Origin: Mytilus californianus
Taxonomy: Eukaryota > Mollusca > Bivalvia > Mytilida > Mytilidae
Direction of reading: 5' to 3'
DNA: 64,000 nucleotides
NCBI RefSeq assembly: GCF_021869535.1
Contig: NW_026262690.1
Span: 61,822,995-61,886,994 of the forward strand
Shown: in pieces, positions 1-10,775 of the stretch
Numbering within the stretch: the stretch's first letter is position 1
Layout: the number at the start of each line of letters is the position of its first letter
Made by a program: the position numbers and the translations under genes
Notes under the pieces: model-generated
Seen by the model: the letters and a program-made list of their open reading frames with translations, nothing else
Databases searched by the model: none
What the model was told of the DNA's origin: nothing

Positions 1-369
1 TTAATAAAATCAATACCTCTATTTATATATTTTAATTTAAGAAAATGCTGTTTATGATTTTCAGGTTTATCGATACTAGGAAATAGCCTATGATGACAAA
101 AGGCTGTAATAATACGGGTGTATTCATACATTGGGCTAAAAAAAGAAATTGTATCACACTCCAGAAAAATAGCATATAATTTACTTATTGGTATCTGACC
201 CAGTTTGCATAATACTTGATGTCTGCCATTATTTTTTATTATAGATAACAGATCAGCAAGTGTTTAATTTATACGATGTTTAATACGTTGATTACGGTTT
301 TTGCGTTTGCCATGAGCCCTTTTATTTCTAAGTCGTTTATCGACAATATTAATGACATCGATTGAAGTT

Positions 370-560
370 TTAGTTATGTTCCCCTGTCCTAATATTTTGT
401 TGATATATCAAACTTTTGAATTTTTTAGGTCTACGAAAGCGGTAAAGGTGTTCTTGATTTCTTTTGTAATACGCTCGTCCCGTCTGTCCCACATATTGAA
501 TACCACACTTAGGTTGGGTTCAAGTTACCACATATATAAGGTTTTGAGTTTTTCAGGTAA
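370..560 (-). pseudogene. GIY-YIG endonuclease fragment, Penelope-like
   Basis: Read on the minus strand, this stretch encodes a short block resembling the GIY-YIG nuclease domain found at the C-terminus of Penelope-like retroelements: a CGIQYVGQTGR core followed by a basic, His-containing helix (KRNQEH) and a PKKF run. An in-frame stop lies a few codons before the core and the reading frame closes soon after, so this is debris. No reverse transcriptase is attached to it here. The identification rests on motif recognition alone; it could instead derive from another GIY-YIG family. Confidence 0.5.
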
Positions 561-606
561 TGTCACAGGAAAAGGAGAGCGAAAAAGCTCTCCCGGTCAC
601 TGTTGA

Positions 607-1640
607 CCGTACGTTTAAGTTTGTTTAGTAATTACTAAATTTGTGAACAGATAATTTAAGATATGTTTAATATAAATAATGTCAGTACCAAAACATTGAC
701 TACTAGGCTGATGATACTAACGGGTACTAAAAAATATTGTACTTTTGTAATGATTATCCTGATACTATATATAATAAAAAAAAACCTGGAATTGTTAAAC
801 AATTCTTTGTTATAGACCCTTTCGAAAAGATATTTTCAGATTAAAACATGACCTGAGACCGTCTTATGACATGTCTTTATCCTTAGATTACTATCAAAAT
901 CAGACATAACACACATATTAAACTAACATTGTCGCGAACAAACAATGAAAAAAATGCACTTGATCGCATATTTTCCTTCTAAAATTGGAGACCATGTACA
1001 ACCCTATAAATATTCATTACATCACTTAAAAAGTAAATAGTATATTACTTAACACAACATTTAAATTTTGAGGTAAATTAATTAAAACGGGATATTCAAA
1101 TATTCAAATTTTATATTATATTAAAATACCAGACTTTAATAAATTATATGTTCACTAATTCAAATGAGTTAATATATTTCTGGGTTTTTCTTGCGTTTCT
1201 GATAACGTTTAATAAGAAAAATGTATAAATGCAGAAAATTTGGCATGTTTGATTTATCAGCTGAAAACATCGTAATATTCTTAAAACTAAATTAGCTTAA
1301 GTCGTAAAATTGAGTTTCTAAAACTGCTTTAGAAAAGAAGTAACAAATGTGTTTGTTTCTCTGTGTGTGTGGATTTTTAAAATTATAATCATAAATATTG
1401 AATTGTGTATATTTTGTATATATTACTTACAAAGGATTGAATTGTAATTCTGGTACAATTCTGTGTACAACGAAAAGAAAAATAAATTTCCCATATTACA
1501 TACGAACGTACTAAGCTGGATACGGAAAGCAATTACATCCCACAAATTTCACACACACACACAGACACATTTTATCTCTTCCACATTTTTCTTTAAAGCA
1601 ACCCAAACAATAAGAAATGATTATAATGTCGAAATGTGTT
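607..1640. other. AT-rich intergenic stretch, no gene recognised
   Basis: No coding sequence is supported. The segment at about 650-720 resembles the tail of the dispersed repeat tandemly duplicated near 9 kb (same words around a 'gtcagtacc...gactactaggctgatgat' ending). A short CA-rich run lies near 1550-1566. Confidence 0.4.
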
Positions 1641-1740
1641 TATCGTAAAAAAAAAACAACACACATAGACATATCCATGATACATTCAGTAGTTTATGAT
1701 TCCACGCTATCCCCTAAATCACTAAAGCAAATTCGTGTGC

Positions 1741-2137
1741 CTTCTTTCCGACAGTTTCGTCAAGTAAGACCGCAGTTGTTGTAAACTTTTTGTCTTCTTA
1801 GTGATAATCAGCAACAAAAAATTTTACTCGGAAAACTATTAGGTCAGCTGAACTGTTAGTAAAATAATTCATTTTAATTTTGATTTTGATTAAGTATTAA
1901 GAAGTAAAACGATTGGTGGGTTTTGCTTTTTCACTTTTTAATTTGTAATAATTTAAAACTAATTACTTTTTCACATCGAACTAATTAAACCTAAAACCGT
2001 ACAATAATTAATTCAAAGATTGATATGTATTTCCTGGTGCTATTATGATAAGTGTAACTTATTGTATATATAGGGACGGCGCTTCTAGGGTTCCAATATC
2101 GTCACTTATTCATTGTAGTCATATTACTAAGTTGAAG
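1741..2137 (+). promoter_or_regulatory. Promoter and non-coding exon 1 of gene 1
   Basis: A TATA box (TATATATA, 2065-2072) lies about 30 bp before a presumed start near 2096. The non-coding first exon ends at 2137 in GTTGAAG, followed by a GTAAGAT donor. The same layout and much of the same sequence precede gene 3 (35142-35552), including the shared words CTTTCCGACA, AGGTCAGC(T/C)GAACTGT, TTTTTCACAT and TTTCCTGGTG. Conservation of about 400 bp upstream, outside the transcript, suggests a shared regulatory block, although recent segmental duplication alone could explain it. The start site is inferred from TATA spacing. Confidence 0.7.
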
Positions 2138-3104
2138 GTAAGATATATATTTTCATATTCTAAAATATCTTATGGATAATCTTTCAGATAAGAAGAAGAC
2201 GTCTCAAGGTATAAGTATTTTCATACAGATGCTTTTTTATAAACATATCTGGAATTGAAATATTTGTTTAAACACAATAAAACTCTACAATTTTCAATGA
2301 TACACTTTTTGCAGGATTTTATTTTTTTTTTTCTTAGTAATTATGATATGGAATAGGCCAACGACACTTTTGAATACATCTTTAGTGTAAAAACTGGTGA
2401 AGCAAGAACAATGAAAAAGTAAATCTTCTTATTGTGAAGATAACAAAATCAGTAGTTTGTTTACTTCGGTAACAATGCTGATTGAAATTTATTTTGACTA
2501 CACAATCGTTCACATTTTAAAATCATCTGTTAAAATATTATTTTTTTAATTTTCATTATTTATCGCGATAATTGCATTATAAGATTGTTACACTGATATT
2601 AAAAAAAACTGTTAATCTTTGCTACACATAGAGAAATCATGTACATTTAAAATCTAAATCCGTTTCCATACACACATTTTCATGGTCCTTATGAAGGTAC
2701 ATTTTTGCGAAGTCCAAGTATTTTTAACAACTCAGTTTTGAAGCACGCCGGTCTGTTCATGATCACAAAACTATTGTTTTTGTGTGAATATAACGATTTA
2801 AAAGTTATATACAAAAAAAGGCGCTTTGGACGAACGAAATTTATCAAAGGTTATGTTTGTTTAAACGTTTATTGGTGAATATTGTTCCTAGTATATTATT
2901 AAATTGCATAATCTTGCAAGTGCAAATACTTTTCCACAGCCCAAATGTTTAAATTGTCATAAGAAACTGTACTTTTTTTGTTTGCGATTCTGAAACAAAA
3001 ATAAAGACAAATTATGGTACATTTTTATTCACGGTGGACAGTATTTAACGTTTTAGTGATTGATTTAGGTATTTAACGCCACTTTTAGTACTATTGGCTA
3101 TATT

Positions 3105-3235
3105 GTGGTGGCCAGACTACCCGGAGAGAACAACTGTCTTCTGGCAGAAAACCTTCAACCATACTCAATTAAGATTGGAGTCGAACACACCAGCCACGTG
3201 CGGGGTTCGAACTCACAACCTTAGTATTGACAGGC
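3105..3235 (-). repeat. SINE-like fragment with a box B motif
   Basis: Read on the minus strand, the element contains GAGTTCGAACCCC, close to the RNA polymerase III box B consensus, followed by text typical of a tRNA-derived SINE body. No convincing box A or complete tRNA fold is present, so it looks truncated. It lies in intron 1 of gene 1, about 100 bp before exon 2. Confidence 0.45.
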
Positions 3236-3338
3236 TATTATACAGTAGACGAACATTTTACAGTTATATATCTTTCATGTTTTGATAATTCAGAAGAAAA
3301 ATATAATGAATAAGATATCTTAACTTTCAGTGTTAAAA

Positions 3339-4362
3339 ATGCAGTCGATTGGTTATTTTTGTCTTTGCATCTGCGCGTTCGTATTAGTACAAGCTGTACA
3401 GTACAAGAAGAAAGGATACAGTGGATATGGCCGTAGAGTTGGATACGGAGGTGGTAATAGATATGGTGGCGGTAATGGATACAATGGCGGAAATGAATAT
3501 GATGCTCTAACTGGATATAATGGCGGTAGTAATGGATATAACGGTGGCGATTATGTTGACTTTGCTCCGAGTGAAAACCAAAATGGTTATAATGGAAACG
3601 GAGGTAACGGAAATGGTTATGAAGGAAATGGATACGGTGCAAGAAAATCTTACGGGAAAAGCGTAAGTTCCTAATAAAACAATCAAGTTTGTATGTCACT
3701 TAAAAAAAAGACTCTGGTCTTTAAGGGCGGAAAATCAGTAGATGTCGGATCTACGAATTAAATTTATCATGTACAAACTGAGTACTGAATTTCGTTGTGT
3801 AATATGGAAGAATTATGTGTTTGTTTTGTTTTAATAAACAGAATTATATTATTATGAGAAATATCTAGTATATTTCTTTCGACAAAGTGAAAGAATTTGT
3901 TTCACATTTAGTCTACTTTGAATGATTTAAGTTAAGAATGACTTTTGCATTATTTTACAACAGTAACAAGATTTGAATTAAATAATTCTCTTTATTTCCT
4001 TTTAGTCATACGGCAAAGAGCGAAAAGTGAGTATATATTTATCTTAGTTTATCAATTAAATTTCACATTTTTTAGTGTTAATTTTCTTGCACTTTCCCTC
4101 TTTCAATTTGTGCAAATTGCTAATTTTCAAAGTTTGATTAATTTTAATAATATACAGAGAAAGAATGTAAAGTAGAAATTTACGAAACAATACCGAACAA
4201 TTAACTAATCAATATTTATATCTAACAGTTTTTATTAAATAGTTAAATGTGTTAATAATGAGAAACGATGAGACACAAATCATATGTGTAATACATCTTT
4301 CCCATCGTTAGTTTTGTGGTGTGATTCTGTTTTTTTTTAAATTCTTTTAGGGTGGCTACTAA
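3339..4362 (+). CDS. Gene 1: secreted Asn/Gly/Tyr-rich repeat protein (byssal thread-matrix-like)
   Basis: Coding exons are 3339-3662, 4006-4026 and 4351-4362, giving a predicted 118-residue precursor. The ATG at 3339 is preferred to an in-frame GTG at 3330, because that GTG uses the last base of the TTTCAG acceptor; exon 2 begins at 3331, 8 nt before ATG, as in both paralogues. Residues 1-19 form a signal peptide (cleavage expected after VQA). The mature chain starts basic (QYKKKGY), then has GYGGGN and NGYNGG repeats, an acidic DYVDFAP motif at residues 71-77, and a basic C-terminus KSYGKS-SYGKERK-GGY assembled across three exons. It contains no cysteine after the signal. Asn-Gly pairs are deamidation-prone, and Tyr next to Lys/Arg could be converted to DOPA. 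A polyadenylation signal AATAAA lies at 4479-4484. Mussel thread matrix proteins are known to be Gly/Asn/Tyr-rich; a shell-matrix role is the main alternative. The gene is well supported and the role is inferred. Confidence 0.85.
4006..4026 (+). other. 21-nt microexon of gene 1 (SYGKERK)
   Basis: A TTTTAG acceptor precedes TCATACGG and a GTGAGT donor follows. The 21 nt are phase 0 and encode seven residues, Ser-Tyr-Gly-Lys-Glu-Arg-Lys. Position, phase and the first eight bases match the microexons of genes 2 and 3, apart from one base. Confidence 0.8.
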
Positions 4363-4599
4363 GGATCATACCAACAAGATGCAACCAGAATTCTGACAGC
4401 CCAATCGACATGTGTGTGTTTATATTGATTTTAACATTTGTATTTATCTGATCTTATTTTGTAAAATATTCAAAAACAAATAAATTATATTCTTCTTAAT
4501 GAATCTTTTATGTTTTTTTTTGCTGAACATATTTTTTCATATACGAAGCTCCTGAAATTTGATAGTTCAAATTATCTAAATTTCAATGTAGGTTGTAAA

Positions 4600-4731
4600 T
4601 GCACGTCAACGAGATTACAACCCATAGAAAAAAATGTAAACAACACTTAAAATTGATGCGTACGAAACGCTTTTCGGGTTTAATCCTTATCATGAACGCT
4701 CTCAAAACTGAATATTTTAAAGCCAAGGATG
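4600..4731 (+). repeat. Left half of a dispersed repeat split by an LTR element
   Basis: This segment carries the words 'gcgtacgaaacgcttttc...catgaacgctctcaaaac...aaggatgta', which match the repeat at 9160-9230. It resumes after the inserted element at 6663 with 'gatgtacaagaaccg'. The repeated GATG(TA) on both sides is the likely target-site duplication of the element at 4732-6662. Confidence 0.6.
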
Positions 4732-5256
4732 TATAGCCGGGTAAAATGGCGTTCCGGCTAAATGGAAATCAAGAAGGAATATTTCGCTCCTTAAACTTTA
4801 ATTTATTTAAGCAGTCCGGCAAGACCGAACAACAAACTCCAAACCAAATGTAATGTAACATACAAACAATAACAATATATATATAAGCACAAGCAATTAT
4901 AGGATTAAGAAGATTAACATATGCCAAATAGAAATAACAATAGATTAGAAGAGTAATTAATGTCCGACACGTATAAGTAAATTATTGTCTAAACTGTTAC
5001 AGAGAAAACATAATTAAATGAATAGAGTAAATGAATTTAAGTCCTTTGTCCAAGATAATGACACATAATCCGTGTAAAACACTTATGCCTAAATTTACGA
5101 CAAAGTTCAGAATAATAAAATAAATGCAAAACAAGAATATACATTAAAACAATTGAATTCATAAAATGTTGTTTAAAAACTAATTTCATTGCACAGTCCA
5201 AATTGTCCGGTCATATATTCCCGTGGCCCCTGAAGACACGACCCGGGTCTTAATGT

Positions 5257-6084
5257 TCATCTGAAATTATGGTTCCGAAAGTTTCTTCTGTGGTTGTGGC
5301 GTCCTATGTAACGATAGTTTTGGTTTGGATGATTATCTTCTCTTGTATTATTTCGAAAATTGTCCAATTCGTCTTCTAGTTTAGTGATTCGATCCCGCAT
5401 ATGTTCTTTGTCGCGTTGTAATTGGTATTGCTGGTCGATTGCTTCACATCTTTGATCGTAAATCCGAAAATTAGCTTCTTCAAGATCAGTAATGCGTTCC
5501 CGTAATTTTTCCATATCTTTTTTATCATCTGCACCTTGTTTTTGAAGTTTTTCTAGATTGCTAACAACACTGGTATGCTTTTGATTTAACTCTTTAAACT
5601 TCTTCTCATAGTGTACACTTTTGATTTTAAATTTTACTCTCTCTGAATTCACTCGGTCGTGCCTGAGTCTAACGTTATCTATAAATTCCCTATTATAATC
5701 TAAGGTTGGAAAGAAGTCCATCAGTTCAATAGTATTGAGTTCCGCACAAGGAAAAATTGACATAGCTTTCTGTTCTTTGAATTTTCTCATTCTTTCTGCG
5801 TCACGACGTAACTTGGATTTCGATTTAACCTTAACAACTTTCACGTCCGGTTGTCTGTGAAAATTACACATTCTGGCGTAATGTCCAAAACTTCTGCACT
5901 TATAGCAAAATGACGTTTTTGCTATACATTGTCTAAAATGAAATTGATTGTTCACAGTCTTTCCACAAAACTTACATAGGTAGTTGTCCATATGTTGAAA
6001 ATTTCTTGTCTGAAAGGTAGTTCCATGATCAGACATCTGGTATCTCCAGTCTCGGCCAAAATTTCTGGCTCTCCGCGTATCCAT
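5257..6084 (-). CDS. Zinc-knuckle/coiled-coil gag-like protein of the LTR element
   Basis: The ORF encodes a 275-residue protein. Residues 37-53 form a Cys-X2-Cys-X8-His-X3-Cys finger. Residues 60-73 form a canonical CCHC knuckle (C60, C63, H68, C73), as in nucleic-acid-binding Gag nucleocapsids. A lysine/arginine-rich stretch follows (about 80-110), and a long charged heptad-like region at about 150-245 predicts a coiled coil. The C-terminus is rich in Asn, Arg and His. The order is reversed relative to classical Gag, where assembly helices precede the knuckle. The ORF lies between two LTR-like repeats and starts about 75 bp from the putative primer-binding site, so it is the only product of this element. 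It might package element RNA. The open frame across 275 codons suggests recent or continuing constraint. Confidence 0.7.
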   Translation of the reverse strand: MDTRRARNFGRDWRYQMSDHGTTFQTRNFQHMDNYLCKFCGKTVNNQFHFRQCIAKTSFCYKCRSFGHYARMCNFHRQPDVKVVKVKSKSKLRRDAERMRKFKEQKAMSIFPCAELNTIELMDFFPTLDYNREFIDNVRLRHDRVNSERVKFKIKSVHYEKKFKELNQKHTSVVSNLEKLQKQGADDKKDMEKLRERITDLEEANFRIYDQRCEAIDQQYQLQRDKEHMRDRITKLEDELDNFRNNTREDNHPNQNYRYIGRHNHRRNFRNHNFR

Positions 6085-6097
6085 TTTTCTGTTTGCT

Positions 6098-6115
6098 GGG
6101 GGGGGGGGGGGGGGG
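6098..6115 (+). repeat. Poly-G tract of 18 bases
   Basis: An uninterrupted G run in the leader of the gag-like ORF, reading as poly-C in the element's sense strand. It may be unstable in length and prone to assembly error. Confidence 0.9.
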
Positions 6116-6904
6116 TCAGCTTCACAGGTAGAGTAAGGTATCCGAAATATGCGTTGCCCGGATGTTCTTACACCAGATATAGCCGGGTAAAATGGCGTTC
6201 CGGCTAAATGGAAATCAAGAAGGAATATTTCGCTCCTTAAACTTTTATTTTAACAGTCCGGCAAGACCGAACAACAAACTCCAAACCAAATGTAATGTAA
6301 CATACAAACAATAACAATATATATATAAGCACAAGCAATTAAAGGATTAAGAAGATTAACATATGCCAAATAGAAATAACAATAGATTAGAAGAGTAATT
6401 AATGTCCGACACGTATAAGTAAATTATTGTCTAAACTGTTACTGTACAGAGAAAACATAATTAAATGAATAGAGTAAATGAATTTAAGTCCTTTGTCCAA
6501 GATTATGACATATAATCCGTGTAAAACACTTATGCCTAAATTTACGACAAAGTTCAGAATAATAAAATAAATGCAAAACAAGAATATACATTAAAACAAT
6601 TGAATTCATAAAATGTTGTTTAAAAACTAATTTCATTGCACAGTCCACATTGTCCGGTCATAGATGTACAAGAACCGAAAAAAGCTATATGAGAAAAAAT
6701 GACCTAAAAAATTAGCCAAAACCATCTAAGGTCAACTTCGTCCGCCGGAGTTGAAACCTTAGTTTCTTTAGCGACATCTAGACGTCAGTGACTGTACGGT
6801 AGAATTTTCCAGCATATTGTCGTCATTTCTATGGGAACCAACAGTTAACCTCTCCAGGCCGTCCTTTCTTATTCTCTTCAGACACTTATAAAAACAAAAA
6901 GATC

Positions 6905-7400
6905 AAAGAAACTGGATTATTCAATTTCACATACAGCTATATCTATTGATGATGTGCTTTCCAATTAACAATTCAAACGTTTTTGATTTGATCCCATTTA
7001 TCCTTCTGAACTATAGATTAAAGAAACCATAGATACAGCTTCATCTCATTTCTAAACATATATCTCAAATTTGACTACCGCGGTCATCTCAGTACCATAC
7101 TCTATGACAAACGAGACGATTTTAATTTTGAAATTATAAATTTTCCTCACCTAAGCAGTAATCTACCAACTTAACCCGCGTTTGGATTATATATTTCTCA
7201 ACTCGTACGATATTCAAAAGCCTGCAGTTGCTACTCAGACTTTTATGATGGTGTCTGGGCAAAAGATTGATAAGCCAGGGTTTTGTCAAATTGCTTCTCT
7301 CCTTTTTCTCCAAAGTTCCTCCAACTTCATATACAAATATTCAGTGTCTACTTCACAAACAATACAAGATGGTCTTGAGTCGAAGATTATAGGTACTGAA
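6905..7400 (+). pseudogene. Decayed Penelope-like reverse transcriptase, C-terminal part
   Basis: Across shifting frames one can read an LYDKRDDFNFEIINFPHLSS-like block and then a PAFGLYISQLVRYSK block. These correspond to YDKRDDFSFPIVNY and YAVYISQLVRFAR of the intact reverse transcriptase at 61.5 kb, in the same order and spacing. Several frameshifts and stops separate them. The 182-codon frame starting at 7182 overlaps this debris and is not considered a gene. Confidence 0.6.
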
Positions 7401-7875
7401 GTTGTGTATCATTTTAATTCCTTTCCAATTTTTTCCTTTATTTGTCTTTGTGCTATTATGTTCCCTTTGGTCTTAACTTTTGACGTGACTTGGTATTTAT
7501 GCATCCAGCTATCGGGTTTTTGGTTTTGGGCGTTCCTGATGCAGGTTGGTCCAGAAGTGCAATTCGGACTCAAGACGTTTTTCGAGTGTCGTTTCCATTT
7601 TGTTTACCCTTGTATTTATATTTTACTTAATTTGTACTTTATCGAGACGGTGTATACTATATACTGTATGTACTATCAACTAAAAACACTTTTTTGTTGG
7701 CGTCTTTGTCAAATTAACTATCAACTATAAAAAACGTTTTTTGTTTGCGGCTTTGTTAGATTTATTTGTATGTTTGTTTGAATTTTTTAGTCAGTTATGT
7801 TGTATATCTGTTATGTATGTTTAAACAGTTTTTGCTGCTGGATCCCAATTATTGTCACATTAACTTATTGTATAG

Positions 7876-8450
7876 AAATAAGGAGATGAGGTATGAATGC
7901 CAATGAGACAACTCAATTTAACTGAGAAAACTAATGGCCTAATTTATAACAAAACAATTAACGAAAAACAAATATGACAGACATGAACCAACGACAACCA
8001 CTGAACTACAGGCTCCTGACTTGGGACAGGCACATAGAGAATGTGTCGGGGTTAAACATGTTTGTGAGTGCTCAACCCTTCCCTTAACCTGGGACAGTGG
8101 TGTAACAGCACTTCATAAGAACAAACTATAAAAATCAGTTGAAAAAGGCTTAACTCGTCAGTCAGATTGATATAAAGCAGAAAAACATCAAACATAAACA
8201 CAGACCGGACGTGGTAGGGTATTTATCCATCCCTCATCCCTAACAACAAAAAGGACACTAAGTACAGACCTGAGAGTACTCGCAGTTACTGACAGCTAGT
8301 TCAAAGCCAATAACAACTAATAAAAAAAATCATGTATCTAAGACTAAATTATCAATCATTACACACCCAACATCCAATGAATTTAGTGTAATGACGTCAT
8401 TAACAGTCAGAGAAAAACATGACCTTGTGCAATGCCAAAATGCCAAAAAT
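7876..8450 (+). repeat. Dispersed repeat family A
   Basis: Begins with 'aaggagatgaggtatgaatg' and 'ccaatgagacaactc', a signature repeated in this window at about 12.2, 24.7, 31.3, 33.5, 52.0 and 54.1 kb on the + strand and at 26.3, 28.6, 33.2 and 57.8 kb on the minus strand. A later segment carries 'ctcctgacttgggacagg' and 'ggggttaaacatgtt'. No coding capacity is apparent; the type of element is not determined. Confidence 0.7.
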
Positions 8451-8689
8451 AACAAAACTATTAGTATGATTTTCATTTACTGGTAACAAAAGCAATATTT
8501 ATACCAATAAAAACAATATTCAAAGATCTAGTTACAGTGTTGAATTGGTAACCTTTTAAAATAAGTTTATTTAGAGGATTGATAAGTCTACCCGGATCGT
8601 ATCTGAATTTCCGGGCTCGGTAAACAACATCACCGTAAAATTTAGGATGTCTGTATGGGTTGCTTACCCAGTTTTCAATATAACGGAAC

Positions 8690-8930
8690 TATAAACTACA
8701 GCCATACAAGTAGGAGGTTTAGCTAGCCAAAAAAAAAAGGTTTAACCCACCATTTTAAATTTTTCTTCGGAAAATACCTATACTAAGTCAGGAGTCTGAC
8801 CGTTGTATTATATTCATATTCATTACGTTGATTGAACACGTCTAACGTTTGATTTTGTCAGTTTTTATGGATTCCCCCTTTTTGAATTTACCTTTGAGTT
8901 CGGTATTTTTGTTATACTTTTTTAATAAAC
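8690..8930 (+). repeat. Dispersed repeat, family E
   Basis: The words 'aaggtttaacccaccatttt', 'ctaagtcaggagtctgac', 'gattttgtcagtttttatgg' and 'gaatttaccttt..gttcggtattttt' recur in degraded form at 38.27-38.44 kb, and partly at 48.3-48.7 kb. No gene is supported in it. Confidence 0.5.
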
Positions 8931-8990
8931 GTCTTCAACAGTTTATGATATCTGTATCCTTTGTGTACAATTTTTTATTGTTAAATTTTA

Positions 8991-9876
8991 TGTTCATTAC
9001 AATCTGCAAACATAAGAAAATTAAACCAAGAAATATGAACAATGTAAGATGGATTGAACGAGACTTCATTATCAACTCCAGCAAAACCAACATTGGAAAA
9101 GCAAAGTCATAAACTTTGATATGAAAAAAATTGAAAACAACACGTTTAATAATTTCATGCGTCCGAAGCGCTTTTCTGGATTTACCTTCATCAGGAACGC
9201 TCACAGCCAAACATTTGAAATCCGAGGATGTACAAGTACCGAAACCGTTGAAGAGCTATATGACAAAAAAATACATAAAATAAATAGCCAAATTCATCTA
9301 AAGTCAAATTTGCCTGAGGGAGTTGAAACCTTAGTTTCTTTATAATTTCAAAATTTATAAACGGACAATTTTAGAAAGGTTTGTTAAATCATGTCAGTAC
9401 CGAAGAAATGACTACTGAGCTGATGATGTGTTCATTACAATCTACAAACATAATAAAATTAAACCAAGAAATATGAACAATTTTAAGATGGATTGAACGA
9501 AACTTCATTATCAACTTCAGCAAAACCAACATTGGAAAAGCAAAGTCATAAACTTTGATATGAAAAAAATTGAAAACAACACGTTTAATAATTTCATGCG
9601 TCCGAAGCGCTTTTCTGGATTTACCTTCATCAGGAACGCTCACAGCCAAACATTTGAAATCCGAGGATGTACAAGTACCGAAACCGTTAAAGAGCTATAT
9701 GACAAAAAAATACATAAAATAAATAGCCAAATTCATCTAAAGTCAAATTTGCCTGAGGGAGTTGAAACCTTAGTTTCTTAATAATTTCAAACTTTATAAA
9801 CGGACAGTTTTAGAAAGGTTTGTTAAATCATGTTAGTACCGAACTGGCGAAGTACTGACTACTGAGCTGATGATAT
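8991..9876 (+). repeat. Tandem pair of dispersed repeat family C
   Basis: Two near-identical units, 8991-9428 and 9429-about 9876, lie head to tail, each starting TGTTCATTAC and ending around 'actactgagctgatgat'. Each contains 'gcgtccgaagcgcttttctg' and 'gaggatgtacaagtaccg'. The open frames of 70-90 codons inside are duplicated only because the unit is. The same family was the target of the LTR element at 4732-6662, and a degraded copy lies near 24.5 kb. Confidence 0.8.
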
Positions 9877-10120
9877 GAACATAACCATGAGATGTTCAAA
9901 TATCAAGGTCAAAAAGAGGACCACGATAATTTTTTTACGTTTAAAGAATTATGAGTAACTTGATAAATTCATTGGTATACAGTTGGAAAAATCTAGATTA
10001 TTGAGTGGGAATATATCATCGTAATAGCAGCATGTACATTCATTAATTATCGTTATGTATGATCTTGATGAATTTTGGACAGAAAAAGAAATTCATAACA
10101 CTAAAGAAACAGAATAAACT

Positions 10121-10330
10121 ACTGTGGATTCATTTATTTTCGTGGGTACCAATTTTCGTGGAATGAGGAAAACATGCAGTTTCGTGGATATTTGATTTCG
10201 TGGTTTTGCCAAAGTCTGCATACAATCCTATAGAAAATTTGTAATTCGTTGAACATTTAAATTCGTGGTTCCCCTGTAACCACGAAATCCACGAAAATTG
10301 GTATCCCACGAATAATAATGAATCCACAGT
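10121..10330. mobile_element. MITE with long inverted termini and TA target
   Basis: The sequence starts CTGTGGATTCATTTATTTTC (10122) and ends in the inverted counterpart ...GAATCCACAG (10329), with inverted homology over about 40 bp (the words TTCGTGGG and CCAATTTTCGTGG in both arms). TA dinucleotides flank both ends, as expected for Tc1/mariner-type insertion. There is no coding capacity. At about 208 bp it is a typical non-autonomous size. Confidence 0.75.
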
Positions 10331-10635
10331 ATATATCTACAAATCAAAAATATACATATTATCAAGAAAAACTTATATCTTTAATCGTTTGTTGTAAGTC
10401 AAATGAATGAGTTTTTTTTCAACTAAAATGAAAATTGTAACGACTGAACAGATATATATATAGTTGAACCCGGATTATCAAAAAAACATTTAATTCACTT
10501 AGAAAATTTCTAGTCATATTATTCACAAAATATATATTTTAGTTAATTGGTATGATACGTATCAACTCTAATGTAAGAATTTAAGCATTTTATGTAATTA
10601 TTCGCGAACAGTCTTCTTATTAAAAATCACCAAGA

Positions 10636-10775
10636 ATGATAAACTCATCATAGATACCAGGATTCAAATTTATACAACAGACGCGCGTTTCGTGTACAAA
10701 AGACTCATCATTGACGTTCGAATCAAAAAAGTTAAAAAGGCAAAATAAAGTACGAAGTTGATAAGCATTGGAAAA
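10636..10775 (+). repeat. Dispersed repeat family B, partial
   Basis: Carries the diagnostic words 'aaactcatcatagataccag', 'acgcgcgtttcgt', 'aaaagactcatca' and 'aataaagtacgaagtt', which match the 365-bp units at 42.2-43.2 kb. Confidence 0.75.

Larger units (their letters stand above)
4732..6662 (-). mobile_element. Compact gag-only LTR-type element
   Basis: Direct repeats of about 485 bp (4732-5215 and 6178-6662) flank a 960-bp interior holding one minus-strand ORF. On the minus strand the 5' repeat ends next to TCTGGTGTAAGAACATCC, a plausible tRNA primer-binding site (6158-6175). The purine-rich CAGGGGCCACGGGAA lies just before the 3' repeat, as a polypurine tract would. A 4-6 bp duplication GATG(TA) brackets the whole. 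The two LTRs are nearly identical; a few substitutions and small indels are visible, so insertion was fairly recent. No reverse transcriptase, protease or integrase is present. This resembles the non-autonomous 'terminal repeat with GAG' type of element, which would need enzymes from another element. Confidence 0.75.

Noticed and set aside
3105-3235. tRNA gene from the GTTCGAAC box B word
   Set aside because: No matching box A, anticodon stem or acceptor stem; it fits a SINE remnant.
3330-3338. GTG start 9 bases before the ATG of gene 1
   Set aside because: The G at 3330 is the last base of the TTTCAG splice acceptor. The ATG at 3339 matches the start in both paralogues.
3663-3674. Single-exon models ending in VSS, VSSY or VSH after exon 2
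   Set aside because: Those codons are the GTAAGT donor read as Val-Ser. Microexon and terminal exon homology in all three genes supports splicing, though intron retention is listed as a possibility.
7182-7730. 182-codon hydrophobic ORF as a membrane protein gene
   Set aside because: Its first third overlaps decayed Penelope-like sequence read in another frame, and the rest resembles the repeat at 28.9-29.4 kb.
8935-9781. Paired 73-91 codon ORFs on both strands
   Set aside because: They are duplicated only because the family C unit is in tandem, and the two strands' frames overlap each other.
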